Positions 10,250 to 20,185 of a stretch of DNA of 64,000 bases are shown here, piece by piece (positions within the stretch are counted from its first letter, which is position 1; every line of letters starts with the position of its first letter). Where the stretch lies: positions 1-64,000 of the forward strand of contig ML014214.1 in the NCBI GenBank assembly GCA_003615045.1, given 5' to 3'. A program made the position numbers and the translations under genes. Source of the DNA: Caulochytrium protostelioides (taxonomy: Eukaryota > Chytridiomycota > Caulochytriomycetes > Caulochytriales > Caulochytriaceae). The notes below the pieces were generated by a model. It was not told the origin of the DNA. It saw nothing but the letters and a program-made list of their open reading frames with translations, and did not search any database.

Positions 10250-11275
10250 ATGTTCAACGTCCCCTCGGTCAAGGACGCGGAGCGTCAGCAGCAGCAGCAG
10301 GACCGCCAGGCATCCGACCTGTTTCCACGTTCCGCGTCCACGGCGACCCGAGCGCCCGCCACCTCCCCGGCGCGGGTGCCTCCCATCCCGCGACCGTCCC
10401 CACCGTCCCCACCGTCCCAGCCGCCGCGCCGCCATGATCTGAGGCCGCCCGCCGCCGTCGCGGCCACCGCCGCGGGGGTCCGGCTGCCGCCGGCCGTCAC
10501 GCCGCCGCCGGCCGCTCCGACCTCACTCTTTCCCTCGAGCGCCGACTTCTACCGCCAGAACCCACAGCACACGGCGCAGACCGGGTCCGTGTTCACGCCC
10601 GCCGGGACGTTGCCGCGGGCGGGCCCGCCGGGCACGAGCGCCAGCGCCGGCGCCGGCGCCTCGCTCGTCGTCGACCCACGGCAGCGCGGCAACCCGCTGC
10701 TCGAGCGGATCCAAAACGTCCGCTGGACCTTTGGCGACGCGTACGGCGCCGACTTCCTCGTCGGCCCCACGCACGGCCTCCTGTTCCTGTCGCTCAAGTA
10801 CATGCGGCTGTTTCCGGCGTATCTCGCGTCGCGCATGGAGAAGATTGGCGCGCACCGGTTCACGCTGCGCGTGCTGCTCGCCGTCGTCGACGTCGACGAC
10901 CCCAACGCGGCGGTGCGCGATCTCACGCGCGTGGCGCTGCGCGCGGGTTGGACCCTGTTCCTCGCATGGAGTCCCGACGAGGCCGCGCGCTACTTGGAGA
11001 CGTTCAAGGCCTACGAGCACAAACCCCCCGATCTGCTCAAGGAGAAGATCGACCCGGGCGACCACGTCGCGCTGGTCGTCCAGGTGCTCACACAGATCCG
11101 CAGTGTGACCCGCGCCGATGTCGTCACCTTGCTCTCGGTGTTTCGCAGCGTCGCAGAGATCCTGCGCGCCGAGCCCGAAGACCTCGCCGTTCTGCCGGGT
11201 TTCGGCGAGACCAAAGTCCGGCGCGTCTACGAGGCCCTTCATCAACCTTTCTACGGCGCCGCGTCATCGCACTAA
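10250..11275 (+). CDS. rad10: ERCC1/Rad10 family DNA repair protein
   Basis: Non-catalytic partner of the XPF/Rad1 structure-specific endonuclease, acting in nucleotide-excision and interstrand-crosslink repair. 341 residues, one exon, ATG at 10250. The first 145 residues are Pro/Ala-rich and disordered. The conserved ERCC1 central domain begins at NPLLERIQNVRW (about 148) and includes FLVGPTHGLLFLSLKY and RVLLAVVDVDD. Tandem helix-hairpin-helix motifs fill the C-terminus (about 275-335, ending LPGFGETKVRRVYEAL), which in relatives binds the XPF HhH2 domain. Length is close to human ERCC1 (297) plus the N-terminal extension. It is divergent from the kinase gene and convergent with the membrane-protein gene. 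Confidence 0.95.
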   Translation: MFNVPSVKDAERQQQQQDRQASDLFPRSASTATRAPATSPARVPPIPRPSPPSPPSQPPRRHDLRPPAAVAATAAGVRLPPAVTPPPAAPTSLFPSSADFYRQNPQHTAQTGSVFTPAGTLPRAGPPGTSASAGAGASLVVDPRQRGNPLLERIQNVRWTFGDAYGADFLVGPTHGLLFLSLKYMRLFPAYLASRMEKIGAHRFTLRVLLAVVDVDDPNAAVRDLTRVALRAGWTLFLAWSPDEAARYLETFKAYEHKPPDLLKEKIDPGDHVALVVQVLTQIRSVTRADVVTLLSVFRSVAEILRAEPEDLAVLPGFGETKVRRVYEALHQPFYGAASSH

Positions 11276-11352
11276 CGATGGATGGCATCGGATCCTGGAT
11301 GAAATGATCAGAAGGAACCAGGGGCTCGCTGGGAAAACAGTCCCCGTTACAC

Positions 11353-11358
11353 AATAAA
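11353..11358 (+). terminator. Candidate polyadenylation signal AATAAA
   Basis: A canonical AATAAA followed by an A-rich run lies 78 bases after the ERCC1 stop, in the 115-base gap between two convergent genes. It suits ERCC1 transcript 3' end formation. Position is the only evidence. Confidence 0.5.
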
Positions 11359-11390
11359 TTAAAAAAAAAAATAGAAAGAGAATCCGTTCC

Positions 11391-14300
11391 TTAGCGTCCA
11401 TACACCGACGACGATGTTGTCGAGTCAGAACGGGAGCCAGGGAGTCCAGACCGATCCGCTGACGCTGACGCCAGCGCAGGCGCCAGGCCCAAGCGCGAGG
11501 ACATATCATCGTCACCATCAGAATCGACATCCACGTCCCAAGCATGAAAGCTCCAGCATCGACGATGGCTGCGCAGCGGCGGGCGGGATGCGCCGCCGCT
11601 GCCGCGGACCCGACTCGCCACCGCCCCAGCGGCCGACTCGACCATGAGCGTCGCCGGCTGCGGCCGCCACGGCGCCGCGGCGCCATCCGCGGCCGATCCC
11701 GTCCCAAGGGTGTCCACAGCGAACGGGCCCTGACTCGCGGCGTAGGTCGAGAGGGCGCCATGCAGCGCCGTGGGGGGCGCCGGCAGCCCCGCCGGTCGTG
11801 GCGACGGCGACGGCGCCGGCGACGGCGACGACGACGGCGACGACGACGGCAGCGGCGCTGGCATCGGCCACAGCGGCGTGGGAGCGAGCGCCGACCGCGG
11901 GTGGATGAGCGCATTGCTGCGGCGATGGCCGCGGCACGTCGGACTCAGGGGTCCGGCGCACGCGCGCTCCAGAGCAGGAAACGCGCCTGCCACGCCGAGT
12001 CCGGGTGGGACGGCCAGCAGCGTCACGGGCAGCACGGGCGCCGGCCGCGGATGCGCGCCACAGGATGCCGCCGCCAGGGCCCCGCCGCTGTCCCCTTCAT
12101 ACGCAGCCACCGCAGACGCCACGGACGCCGGGGCGGTCGCGGTGAAGGGCGGTAAAGCCAACCGCTCAGGCTCGCCCCCCGGCGCCTCCGCAAGACGAGG
12201 ACGGCGGGCGTCGGCGCTCGCGGCCGCGGTGGCAAGGGCGGCATGCCACGCGCCCGACCAGGCGGCCGGATGGAGCGTACGACTCGAAGAGTCCGTAGAA
12301 TGCGTGAGCGGTTCGACGGGCGCGTCAGCCTGCGGCTGCTGGTGCTGCTGCGCCCGTACGTGCCGCTGATGGCGCTGCTTCGTACGAGCATGGCGCCGCG
12401 ACGCGGCGCGCCGGGTGTCGTAGCGCTTCCAGAAGTCATATCCGGGCAGTTGGAACAGGCGACGGGGGAAATTGGGAAAGCTGGCAACCATAATGAGAAA
12501 GTGGATGGTTTGGCTCATGTGGATGGTGAGACTCCACCGGCCGCCCGGATTAAAGCGCATGCGGAGCGGGATGTAAACGATGATGTTCGTTAAGGCCTCG
12601 ATCACGGTCAGCACGAGGATGAGACGCAGCATTTGATAGATGCGGTAGTCGCGGTGCTGGCCATAGACCACCATCAGCGAGGAGGAGAGTAGCGTGAACA
12701 CACAGCTGATCGTCACATACAGAATAGAAAACAAGGTGACCGAGCGCGCCGGCCAGATATGGATGCCGTAGCCGCGCAAATCACACTGCGTGGCGATTTT
12801 AACGCCGATCTGGTTCCACGTAGCGAGGCCTACGAACGTGGCACAGATCGCCATGGCGAGAACGTGTACCAGCCACTGGAACCCCGACGACAACAGCAGG
12901 TCGCGCATGGCCCGCACCAGGGGCGACGACGGCCCGGCCGCCCAGCTCGATTTGCCGAGGGACTGCGCATCCGCCGGCGACAGCGTTCCCACGACGCCCG
13001 GCGCGACCGGCATCGTCGAAGTCGTGACCGCCGCCGCCGGGGGCTTCCCCGCCGCCGTTGGCGTGTCAGTGGCCTTCGTCAACGCGCCGTCCGCTGCGTC
13101 GTGGACGTGGTCCTCGTCACGGCCATGCTCAGCCGTCGCGACGCCCACATGCACAGGCACAGACGATTCGGTCTGGGGGGCGAAGGACGACGACGATGGG
13201 AGCGCCAGCACTAGGGCAGGCGGAGACGGCGCAACGGCCGTCGTGTCCGAAGCGCTCGGCACCAGAGCGGGCGGCCCGTCGGTCGCCGGCGGCAGCGGCG
13301 TCGCCACCATCGGCTGGACGAGAGGCGCCGTCGTTGTCGTTGTCGTCGTCATGGTCGTTGCCGTTGGTGTCGGTGTTGGTGTCGGTGTCGCAAAGGCCTG
13401 ACAGGCACGGGAAGGGATGAGGAGCTCCTGGAAGGCGTCCCAGCGGAGCCGCGCGGACATCGCGGGGTGCCATGGGGCGCCGCCCGGGGTGACCGAGAAC
13501 GTGTCGACGAGCTGGACCTGCTGCGCGGCGAGGCGGAAGCGGTTCCAGTAGAAAAGTGTCGACAAGATCGCAATGGTTTCGATGAGGGCGTTGCCGATAC
13601 GCGGCAGCACGCTGCACAGGACGAAGCTGGCGGTCGGCGACATGACCTCGCTGAGGGTGCGGTGCTTAGGGTCTGACCACCTCCGCATGAAGCTGTAGAT
13701 CACTGTGACGTCCACGACCATTACGCCCGTATAACACAGCGTCAGAATGCCCGTTGCCGTCATGATCGCTTCCATGGCCTGTCCGCACGAAGAGTCGATC
13801 TTGTCATGGTGCGCCGCATCGACCACCGACTCGTCAGCCTCGCTCAGCGTTGACGCGTTGTCGACCTCCGACGCATGCCACGTTGTCGCGGCGTCATCGG
13901 CAACAGTCATATGGGAGCGAGGGGGGTGGCCGTGCCACAGCGGCAAGGCTGGCATGGGCGCCACCGCCGGGGCCGACGAGACCGCCGCCGGCCCATCCAG
14001 CGGCGTTGGCCAGGCCTCCGGGACACCCCAAGCTGTCGCAAAGGGAAACAGCACGGCGTCGTGAGCGTCCGCGTCGGACGCCGGCGGCGGTCGTGGTGGC
14101 GGCGGCGGCATGGGCAAGGGGAGCGGCGGCAGGGCGTAGGAGACGCATGAGGAGACATGAGAGAGCCGTGGGCTCTGGCGGCGGTCCGCGAGCGGCAGCA
14201 CAGCCGTCGGGGTCGCGGCTACGGCCGCCAACGCCGCCGCGACGGTCGCCCTAGGCACAGGCGGCGGCGGCGGCGGCGGGCGTCGCCGCCATCGCCTGGG

Positions 14301-14645
14301 ACGCCACCAGGACCGCCATGAGCGGAGGCGTCGCTGCAAGCCCTGATTCGCCGCCCGGCAAGCGCGGGTCAGGGCGGCAGCGGGCCGGGCAAGACCCAGC
14401 CGGCGCAGCCACGAGGCCACGACCGGCGGCCCGCGGCTGCCGATGCCGAGACCCATCCGGGGGCCTATGCCACCCGTCGTGGTGCTGTCATGCGAGGCAG
14501 CGAGCCCCTCCTCGGCCTGAGCCTGGCGATACTTCTGACGCTGGACATACTGCCGCCAGATATAGAGCAGGTTGGAAAGATTGAACCAAACCACGAGCCC
14601 GAAGTTGATGTCGCGCAGGATAATGAGCGTGGGATGGTGGGACAT
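11391..14645 (-). CDS. Putative seven-pass membrane protein with very long loops
   Basis: 1084 residues in one open frame from an ATG. I do not recognise the family. Seven hydrophobic segments can be read: about 6-31, 292-318 (ILTLCYTGVMVVDVTVIYSF), 333-366, 587-608, 633-660, 668-693 and 705-725. A roughly 260-residue Ser/Pro/Ala-rich loop separates segments 1 and 2, and another of about 220 residues separates segments 3 and 4. The tail after segment 7 is about 360 residues, basic at first (FWKRYDTRRAASRRH) then low-complexity. A short N-terminus and seven passes are compatible with a receptor-like (GPCR-like) protein, but no diagnostic motif was found. Hydrophobic segments conserved among charged, aligned turns make it very likely a true gene; function is open. 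Confidence 0.72.
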   Translation of the reverse strand: MSHHPTLIILRDINFGLVVWFNLSNLLYIWRQYVQRQKYRQAQAEEGLAASHDSTTTGGIGPRMGLGIGSRGPPVVASWLRRLGLARPAAALTRACRAANQGLQRRLRSWRSWWRPRRWRRRPPPPPPPVPRATVAAALAAVAATPTAVLPLADRRQSPRLSHVSSCVSYALPPLPLPMPPPPPRPPPASDADAHDAVLFPFATAWGVPEAWPTPLDGPAAVSSAPAVAPMPALPLWHGHPPRSHMTVADDAATTWHASEVDNASTLSEADESVVDAAHHDKIDSSCGQAMEAIMTATGILTLCYTGVMVVDVTVIYSFMRRWSDPKHRTLSEVMSPTASFVLCSVLPRIGNALIETIAILSTLFYWNRFRLAAQQVQLVDTFSVTPGGAPWHPAMSARLRWDAFQELLIPSRACQAFATPTPTPTPTATTMTTTTTTTAPLVQPMVATPLPPATDGPPALVPSASDTTAVAPSPPALVLALPSSSSFAPQTESSVPVHVGVATAEHGRDEDHVHDAADGALTKATDTPTAAGKPPAAAVTTSTMPVAPGVVGTLSPADAQSLGKSSWAAGPSSPLVRAMRDLLLSSGFQWLVHVLAMAICATFVGLATWNQIGVKIATQCDLRGYGIHIWPARSVTLFSILYVTISCVFTLLSSSLMVVYGQHRDYRIYQMLRLILVLTVIEALTNIIVYIPLRMRFNPGGRWSLTIHMSQTIHFLIMVASFPNFPRRLFQLPGYDFWKRYDTRRAASRRHARTKQRHQRHVRAQQHQQPQADAPVEPLTHSTDSSSRTLHPAAWSGAWHAALATAAASADARRPRLAEAPGGEPERLALPPFTATAPASVASAVAAYEGDSGGALAAASCGAHPRPAPVLPVTLLAVPPGLGVAGAFPALERACAGPLSPTCRGHRRSNALIHPRSALAPTPLWPMPAPLPSSSPSSSPSPAPSPSPRPAGLPAPPTALHGALSTYAASQGPFAVDTLGTGSAADGAAAPWRPQPATLMVESAAGAVASRVRGSGGASRPPLRSHRRCWSFHAWDVDVDSDGDDDMSSRLGLAPALASASADRSGLPGSRSDSTTSSSVYGR

Positions 14646-15510
14646 GGCTCAGACGCGCACGGATGGCCGGCGTCTGTGGATATGCACCCGCACCCATTCA
14701 CACTCACCGAACACGTTACTCCGCCCCGCGCGGACGGCGATCACGGCCGCACAGCACGATCCTCTGTTCGGGATCACATACGCCGTCAGGGTTCGACGGC
14801 AGGTCCGAGTGACGCGGTTGTGACGTTGACAGGCAGGTGCGGTGACCGGCAAGGCGGGCGCACGCAGCAGGGCAGGCAGAGGCAGAGGGAGGGAGATCAT
14901 GACAGGAGGAGCATGACGCTGCTCGGTCGGCGCATGCCCCACTTCGTGCGGCGTCGGCACGTATGGATCTTGGGGGAGGGATCTCCGACAGGAAGCGCAT
15001 TCGCCCACGTGGTAAGACAGCAAGAGCGACCACGGCAGTGATAGACAATGGTGGCAGCCGTTTCAGCCCCGAAGCGGGAGCAGCCACACTCAGCCAAGCA
15101 CGGCACGCGCAGAGAGATGCGCAAGAACCGCGCAGAAACAGTGGGAACTGGCGGAACCAAGGACGCAGGACGGATGTCAGTGGACGCCATGCGGCCCTCG
15201 TCGTCGTCTCCCGCTCAGTGGCGGCTGAGTACGCGACGAGAGGCGGTTTATCGCCGCCTAGGCCCCGCCGGTCTCTCGACCACAAACCCGGCCTTGTGGA
15301 CGCCAGAACGCGCGAGGAGGAGCGGCAGGCGTCGGCGCCAAACGGGGGGTGAGGGGGCATCGGACCCGAGGCTCCTCGGGGCGACCCAGCGCCGTGGCCG
15401 CCGCGTGGCTATGATACGGTGTATGCCTCGCCACCGCGCAGCGGAGACCCGATGCCATGCCATGCGATGCCACGCCTTGTGATGCCGTACGAAGCCATAG
15501 GATGTTGTTG

Positions 15511-15560
15511 CGATGCTGTGCGATGCTGTGCGATGCCGTGCGATGCCGTGCTGCGCCGTG
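15511..15560. repeat. 10-base tandem repeat, CGATGCYGTG
   Basis: Four near-perfect copies and a fifth diverged copy, preceded by degenerate GATGCCATG-like units from about 15449. Confidence 0.9.
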
Positions 15561-15879
15561 CACCCATGGGCCGCCCTCCTCCCGTGGGGCCATCGCACCA
15601 GAGCCCGTCGTCGTGGCCCCGGGGGCCGTGGCCCGTCGTCGGTCGTCGGTCGTCGGTCGTCGCTCGCGCGGGGCGTGGGTGCGCCGTGCTCGGTACCACA
15701 GCAGGCTCGGCGGCTTAGGGGCTCGACGGCCGCCGTCTGGCCGGCCCTGTCGAGTCACCGCGCGGTGGCAGAGAAGTACGGCGCCTCCACATGGATCGGC
15801 CTTCGTGGCCGCAAGCGCCGACGCCGACGCCGACGCCGACGCCGTCGCGCCGCGCCGCGGTCCCTCGCACCTGCCTGGC

Positions 15880-15940
15880 CACCCTCTGCCGACCACCTGC
15901 CACCCACCTGCCGGCCACCTGCCGGCCACCTGCCGACCAC
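15880..15940. repeat. 11-base tandem repeat, CCACCTGCCGG-type
   Basis: About five degenerate copies of CCACCTGCCGG/CCACCTGCCGA. A (GACGCC)n run lies just upstream at about 15817-15843. Confidence 0.85.
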
Positions 15941-16007
15941 TCGGGGTCGCCACCGGTTTGCACCGACCGCACCCACCGCCGGCCTCGGTGGTGGATGTCT
16001 GTGGCTG

Positions 16008-16045
16008 CTGCTGCTGCTACTGCTGCTGCTACTGCTACTGCTACT
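16008..16045. repeat. CTG/CTA trinucleotide tract
   Basis: Tract of CTG units interspersed with CTA, followed by a GGGTGTT-type short repeat near 16060-16082. Confidence 0.9.
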
Positions 16046-16494
16046 GCGGCTCCGGCGCCGGGTGTTGGGGTTGGGTGTTGGGGGAGTCGCTAGGCGCGAA
16101 GGAACGTGGCCCATCGACCGCACGGCACGTTGGGCACGCACACGCCGTGCCCAACGTGCCGAAGCGGAGCTGGGGCGTCCCGTGGGGCTGCGCCTCCGGG
16201 GCGATGGCGGCGCCCGGCCCCCGGGCCCGGCCCAACCCAGCCCCGCCCCGCCATGTTTGCCACTGGGACTGCTGTCCCATGCTGCGGCATCGCAGCGTCT
16301 GTCGGTCGACACCTGGCGGACGGACGACCGCGCTCGGCGGCAGACCGAGCGGCGGCGCGCGCGTCGTGATGCACAAGTCGTGCGGGCGAGGTCGCGTGTG
16401 GTCGCCAGGACGGCTGGGAGGAGACGGCGCCAGGGGTCGAGCATTGCAGGGCGATGGGGCCATCCCGTGGGCGATGATGGCCGGGACGGGCGCT

Positions 16495-16519
16495 GGCCTG
16501 GGCCTGGGCCTGGGCCTGG
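16495..16519. repeat. (GGCCTG)n hexanucleotide
   Basis: Four tandem GGCCTG units. Confidence 0.9.
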
Positions 16520-17300
16520 ACGGCGCTGCCGACGCCGCGCGTGCTTTGACATGGTCGGGTCGGGTCGTGCCTTGAGGTGCCGCGGTGCGCAGGAATGCCA
16601 TGCAATGGCATGCGGTGCGATGTCATGGTGCGATGCTGGGCCTGGCGCATGGATCGCCGTTCGCCGAAGCGTCAGGAGCGGAAGAACGGCATCGCTGTTG
16701 CCGGCACGCGGCGGCTACGCCAGAGTCGCGTCGTTGACGACGAAACACGGCAGCAGCCAGCCAAACCATGAGGCGGCGAGCGACAAGGAACGCGGCGTTG
16801 CACCCTGAAGGCGCGAGATGGGCCGAAGCGGAGGGAAACGCAGCAAAGCGCGACCGAGAGGAGGCGTGCGAGCGCAGGAAAGGAAGAGAGCGTGCAGGGT
16901 TGCGCTGGCCCGGCCTCATCCCCGGCGTGAGTCCCGACCCGCGCCGTTCGTCCCGGCGCGGCCACGACGCGGCCGCCTTACACGAAACCTCGCGCGAAAC
17001 CAGGCGCAAAAGTGCCAGAACCGGTGTCATGGGAGGGACGCATGCACGCTGACAGGAGGATCGGTCCGATGACCCTCACCGTCCATCCGGCCCAGCCGGA
17101 TAGGGGCGATCCGATCGGACGGCCGGGGTCAGGTCGGCCCCCGACACGCTGCATCGTCTGCATCGTCTCGCGCCGATCACGTGGTCTGCGACCGACACGA
17201 CAACCGTCCCCATCCACGTTCCATCTCCATCCCCTTCGCCTCGCGTTGAGTGCATCGCGTGCAACTGTCGAGGAATCCCACCTGAGGTCTGGCAGTGAGG

Positions 17301-18215
17301 ATGGCTGGCGACACGACGTACGTGACGCAGGCCGCCAGGCAGGCCGTCGCCGCGGCGAAGGCCAAGAGCGATGCGGCGCTGCAGGCGACGCTGGCCAAGC
17401 AGCGCGCCGCGTATGCCGCCGTCGATGACCACGTCCACTTCGGCACGACGCGGCTCGTCGGCATCGGCAGCGGCTCCACCGTCATCTTTGTCGTCGAGCG
17501 GCTCGCGCAGCGCCTGAAGCAGCAGCAGCAGGAGCAGCAGCCGTCGCAGACGCTGACGGCGTGCGTGCCGACCTCGTTTCAAGCCACACAGCTCATTCTT
17601 GACGCGGCGCTGCCGCTAGGCGATCTCAATCAGTATCCGGATCTGGACGTTGCCTTCGACGGCGCTGACGAAGTTGTCCAAGCCACGGCCAGCGATGCCC
17701 ATGGCAAGCGCCCGTTCCACCTGATTAAGGGCGGCGGCGCGTGCCAGCTGCAGGAGAAACTGGTCGCGAGCGGCGCGCGGCGCTTCGTGATCGTGGCCGA
17801 CGACAGCAAGCAGGCTACCGCCGTCGAGGCGGACGCGCCGCCGCGGCTGGGCTCGCGCTGGCGGCGCGGCGTGCCCCTCGAGGTGCACGAGAAAGCGTAC
17901 CGCCTGGTCCAGCACGCGCTTGCCAAGCAGCTCGGCGGCCACGCGGCGGTGCATGCGCCGCTGCGGATGGCCGTCAACAAGGCCGGCCCGGTCGTGACCG
18001 ACAGCGGTCACGTGGTGCTCGATCTGATGTGGAAGCCCGCGACCCCGGACACGCCGCCGGAAGCGACCGAAGCGTACTGGCTGGCCGATCCGGTGCGCCT
18101 CGATGCGCTGCTGCACGCGATCCCGGGCATCCTCGAGACCGGACTCTTCTGCGGGATGGCCGAGCAGGCCTACTTTGGCACCCAGCAGGGCGGCGTGGAA
18201 ATTTGGAACCGCTAA
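17301..18215 (+). CDS. rki1: Ribose-5-phosphate isomerase A
   Basis: Interconverts ribose-5-phosphate and ribulose-5-phosphate in the non-oxidative pentose phosphate pathway, in the cytosol. 304 residues from the ATG at 17301, one exon. The RpiA signatures are present: VGIGSGST (phosphate loop, about residue 53), AFDGADEV (about 120), LIKGGGACQLQEK (about 141) with the catalytic-region Glu-Lys, the VIVADDSK block, and PGILETGLFCGMA near the end. A Gln/Glu run (KQQQQEQQ) is inserted in the helix after the phosphate loop. Length is slightly above the usual 230-270. An upstream in-frame GTG at 17295 is ignored in favour of ATG. Confidence 0.97.
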   Translation: MAGDTTYVTQAARQAVAAAKAKSDAALQATLAKQRAAYAAVDDHVHFGTTRLVGIGSGSTVIFVVERLAQRLKQQQQEQQPSQTLTACVPTSFQATQLILDAALPLGDLNQYPDLDVAFDGADEVVQATASDAHGKRPFHLIKGGGACQLQEKLVASGARRFVIVADDSKQATAVEADAPPRLGSRWRRGVPLEVHEKAYRLVQHALAKQLGGHAAVHAPLRMAVNKAGPVVTDSGHVVLDLMWKPATPDTPPEATEAYWLADPVRLDALLHAIPGILETGLFCGMAEQAYFGTQQGGVEIWNR

Positions 18216-20185
18216 GCGCCCCCCACTACTTGATCGCCTCGTCCCATGTCGCTCGCTAGAGATAGCGAGCGTAAGCGATCACGGGAAGCGATGCCAGCGG
18301 ATCAGGCACTTTTGACGACTGACTGCGCGACCGCCGTCTGCTTCGTTGCACTCTCGTAAGTACCAGACTGTCCTTTGGGTCTATCGACGGCCGCCCAGAG
18401 CCGCCCATGGCCGCCCAGCATGCCCATTGATAGGCTATGACATCGTCAGCCACGAACAGCGACAACCACGGCGACGACGACGACGGCAATGATGGTGTTT
18501 CTGCCAAGGACGGCCGATGCGATTGTGGCACGCGTAGCGACGCGAGAGGCCCCTAACCCGCGAGGGTCGGTTCGTCTTCTCGTCGTGGCTACGCACCGCT
18601 GATCGATTCGGCCGTCCCTGGCAACTCGTTCTTATTCTGACTGTCCATGCGTTCTGGCTTCGATGAGGATCTCGCGCTTTCTGGCTGCCGCCATTCGGCG
18701 GTTGGCGCGGCGGCGTCGAGATCGTCCACGAAGCCTGTTCTTGCATTACGTGATCGTAAACTTTCTAGCTGAGACTGAGCCGTCGTCCGATGCCCGTCCG
18801 CTGTCGCTGGGCCATCGTCGCACCGTCCTCGTCGCGCCTCACACGGGATGTGACCGATGGATAGGTCTGCTTCATCGATTCGCGTGATCGTGTCACTCAC
18901 ATACTGCGTTGGTTATTTCGTGCTCCTCTGGTCCGTTCTTCGTGTCCTCGCGTAGACGCCATTTCCATCGCGTTTCCATCGCGTCGCATGCGTGATCGTG
19001 AGTCATCATGCGATGGAGTTCAATCCAGGATATCCAAGGGCACAACAACGGGATTGTCTGATGTCCCAGCGAAGCCCGTCGCGAGCGGGCTCCCTGCTGC
19101 CGATACCATGCTGCCGATCCACAAGGGCGCCTGCAGCGGACGAATCGTCCTCTCGCCAGCCTATCACGGTCCTCCCAGACGATCGTAGGAGGGTTCCCGG
19201 TCATCCGATCGTCGACCGTCCTGAGAACGCCGTTGCAGGCTCCGTCGGCAGCGCTTCGGCACCCATCATTCCCGCCACATGAGCGGAGCCATCGCGCATC
19301 CGCCATGCTGTTTCCCCGCGACGACCCTGTTGCTCTGGCGGTCGGCGGTCAACCCGACATGCCCCGGGGACGACGGTGCCCGAGCTGTGAAATGACGGCA
19401 TCGGTGCTCGAATGCACGCCTTCAATGCTTAATTTTTGTTATGATAATGGGTTCCTGGCAGGAACCCGCGGCTGCCGGAAATGGGTCGCCGCGCCTCGAT
19501 GCCGCCGAAGGCAGCGCGTCGCCTCGAGTGGCATCGCGACACTAGGCTGGGAAGCGCCGGCCAGGGCGTCCGACGCGCTGGCGGCAGCGACAGCGTAGGA
19601 TCAGGCAGCGCAGGGTGGGGCTCCCGCCGTGGCGGCGAGCGACCGCGGTGGCGGGTGCTTGGGGCACGTGCGGCTTCGCCGCGATGCAGCCGCTGCCGCT
19701 GCCGGGCTCTCGAGAAGGCGTGCCCTCGGAGCCGCAGCGGACTCTCGCGCACGGCTTGCCGCCGGCGCGACAGCCGGACGCGCCAGGCACACAGGGTCTG
19801 ACCCCCCACCGTGCGCTTCTTATGCTTATCGCATCTGCCTTTTTTTCCTGGTCGGTTCTTTCACCCCCCTAAGGATCAGCATCCTTGCCTCGGCGTCGAG
19901 ATGGAAAAGATTCATGCTCCGATCATGGTTGGATAAAGACCCTGATGCGGAGACCGACAGGCATGCGCGTGAGCGACGATACTTTCTGGACCGCATCGAC
20001 AGACGCCGACGCGAGCGAGCAGCGATGAAGGGCATCTGTCATCACGATGAAGGACGGGAAGAATCGGTGCGAGGATCATCGATGCGCGTAACACAACGCC
20101 GCCGCCTGTGTGCATCGACCCGTTGCTGCGCGCCAGCGCCGCCCTCTTTTCCATTCTAGACCGTCGCCTGTTGACGATCCTGGTC
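18216..20185. other. Intergenic, no gene recognised
   Basis: About 2 kb between two plus-strand genes, with lower GC than the flanking genes. Open frames are short and overlap on both strands without recognisable domains. A GTAAGT is present at 18355 but no exon could be attached to it. A perfect inverted repeat lies at 19449-19467. Confidence 0.45.
19449..19467. repeat. Perfect short inverted repeat
   Basis: GGGTTCCTG and its exact reverse complement are separated by one base, so the DNA or an RNA could form a 9-bp stem. No function is assigned. Confidence 0.6.

Larger units (their letters stand above)
14646..17300. other. Gene-free stretch crowded with short tandem repeats
   Basis: About 2.65 kb between the membrane-protein and ribose-5-phosphate isomerase genes, which diverge. 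No domain-bearing frame was found. Open frames of 200-430 codons occur in several phases of both strands but consist of repeat translations (Arg, Ala, Gly, Pro, Leu runs). At least six kinds of short tandem repeat lie between 15.4 and 16.6 kb; four are listed separately, and (GTCGTCG)n near 15.64 kb and a GGGTGTT-type run near 16.06 kb are others. Confidence 0.5.

Noticed and set aside
15457-16808. Frames of 372 and 431 codons in the tandem-repeat region
   Set aside because: They consist of repeat translations in two phases of the same strand; no conserved block.
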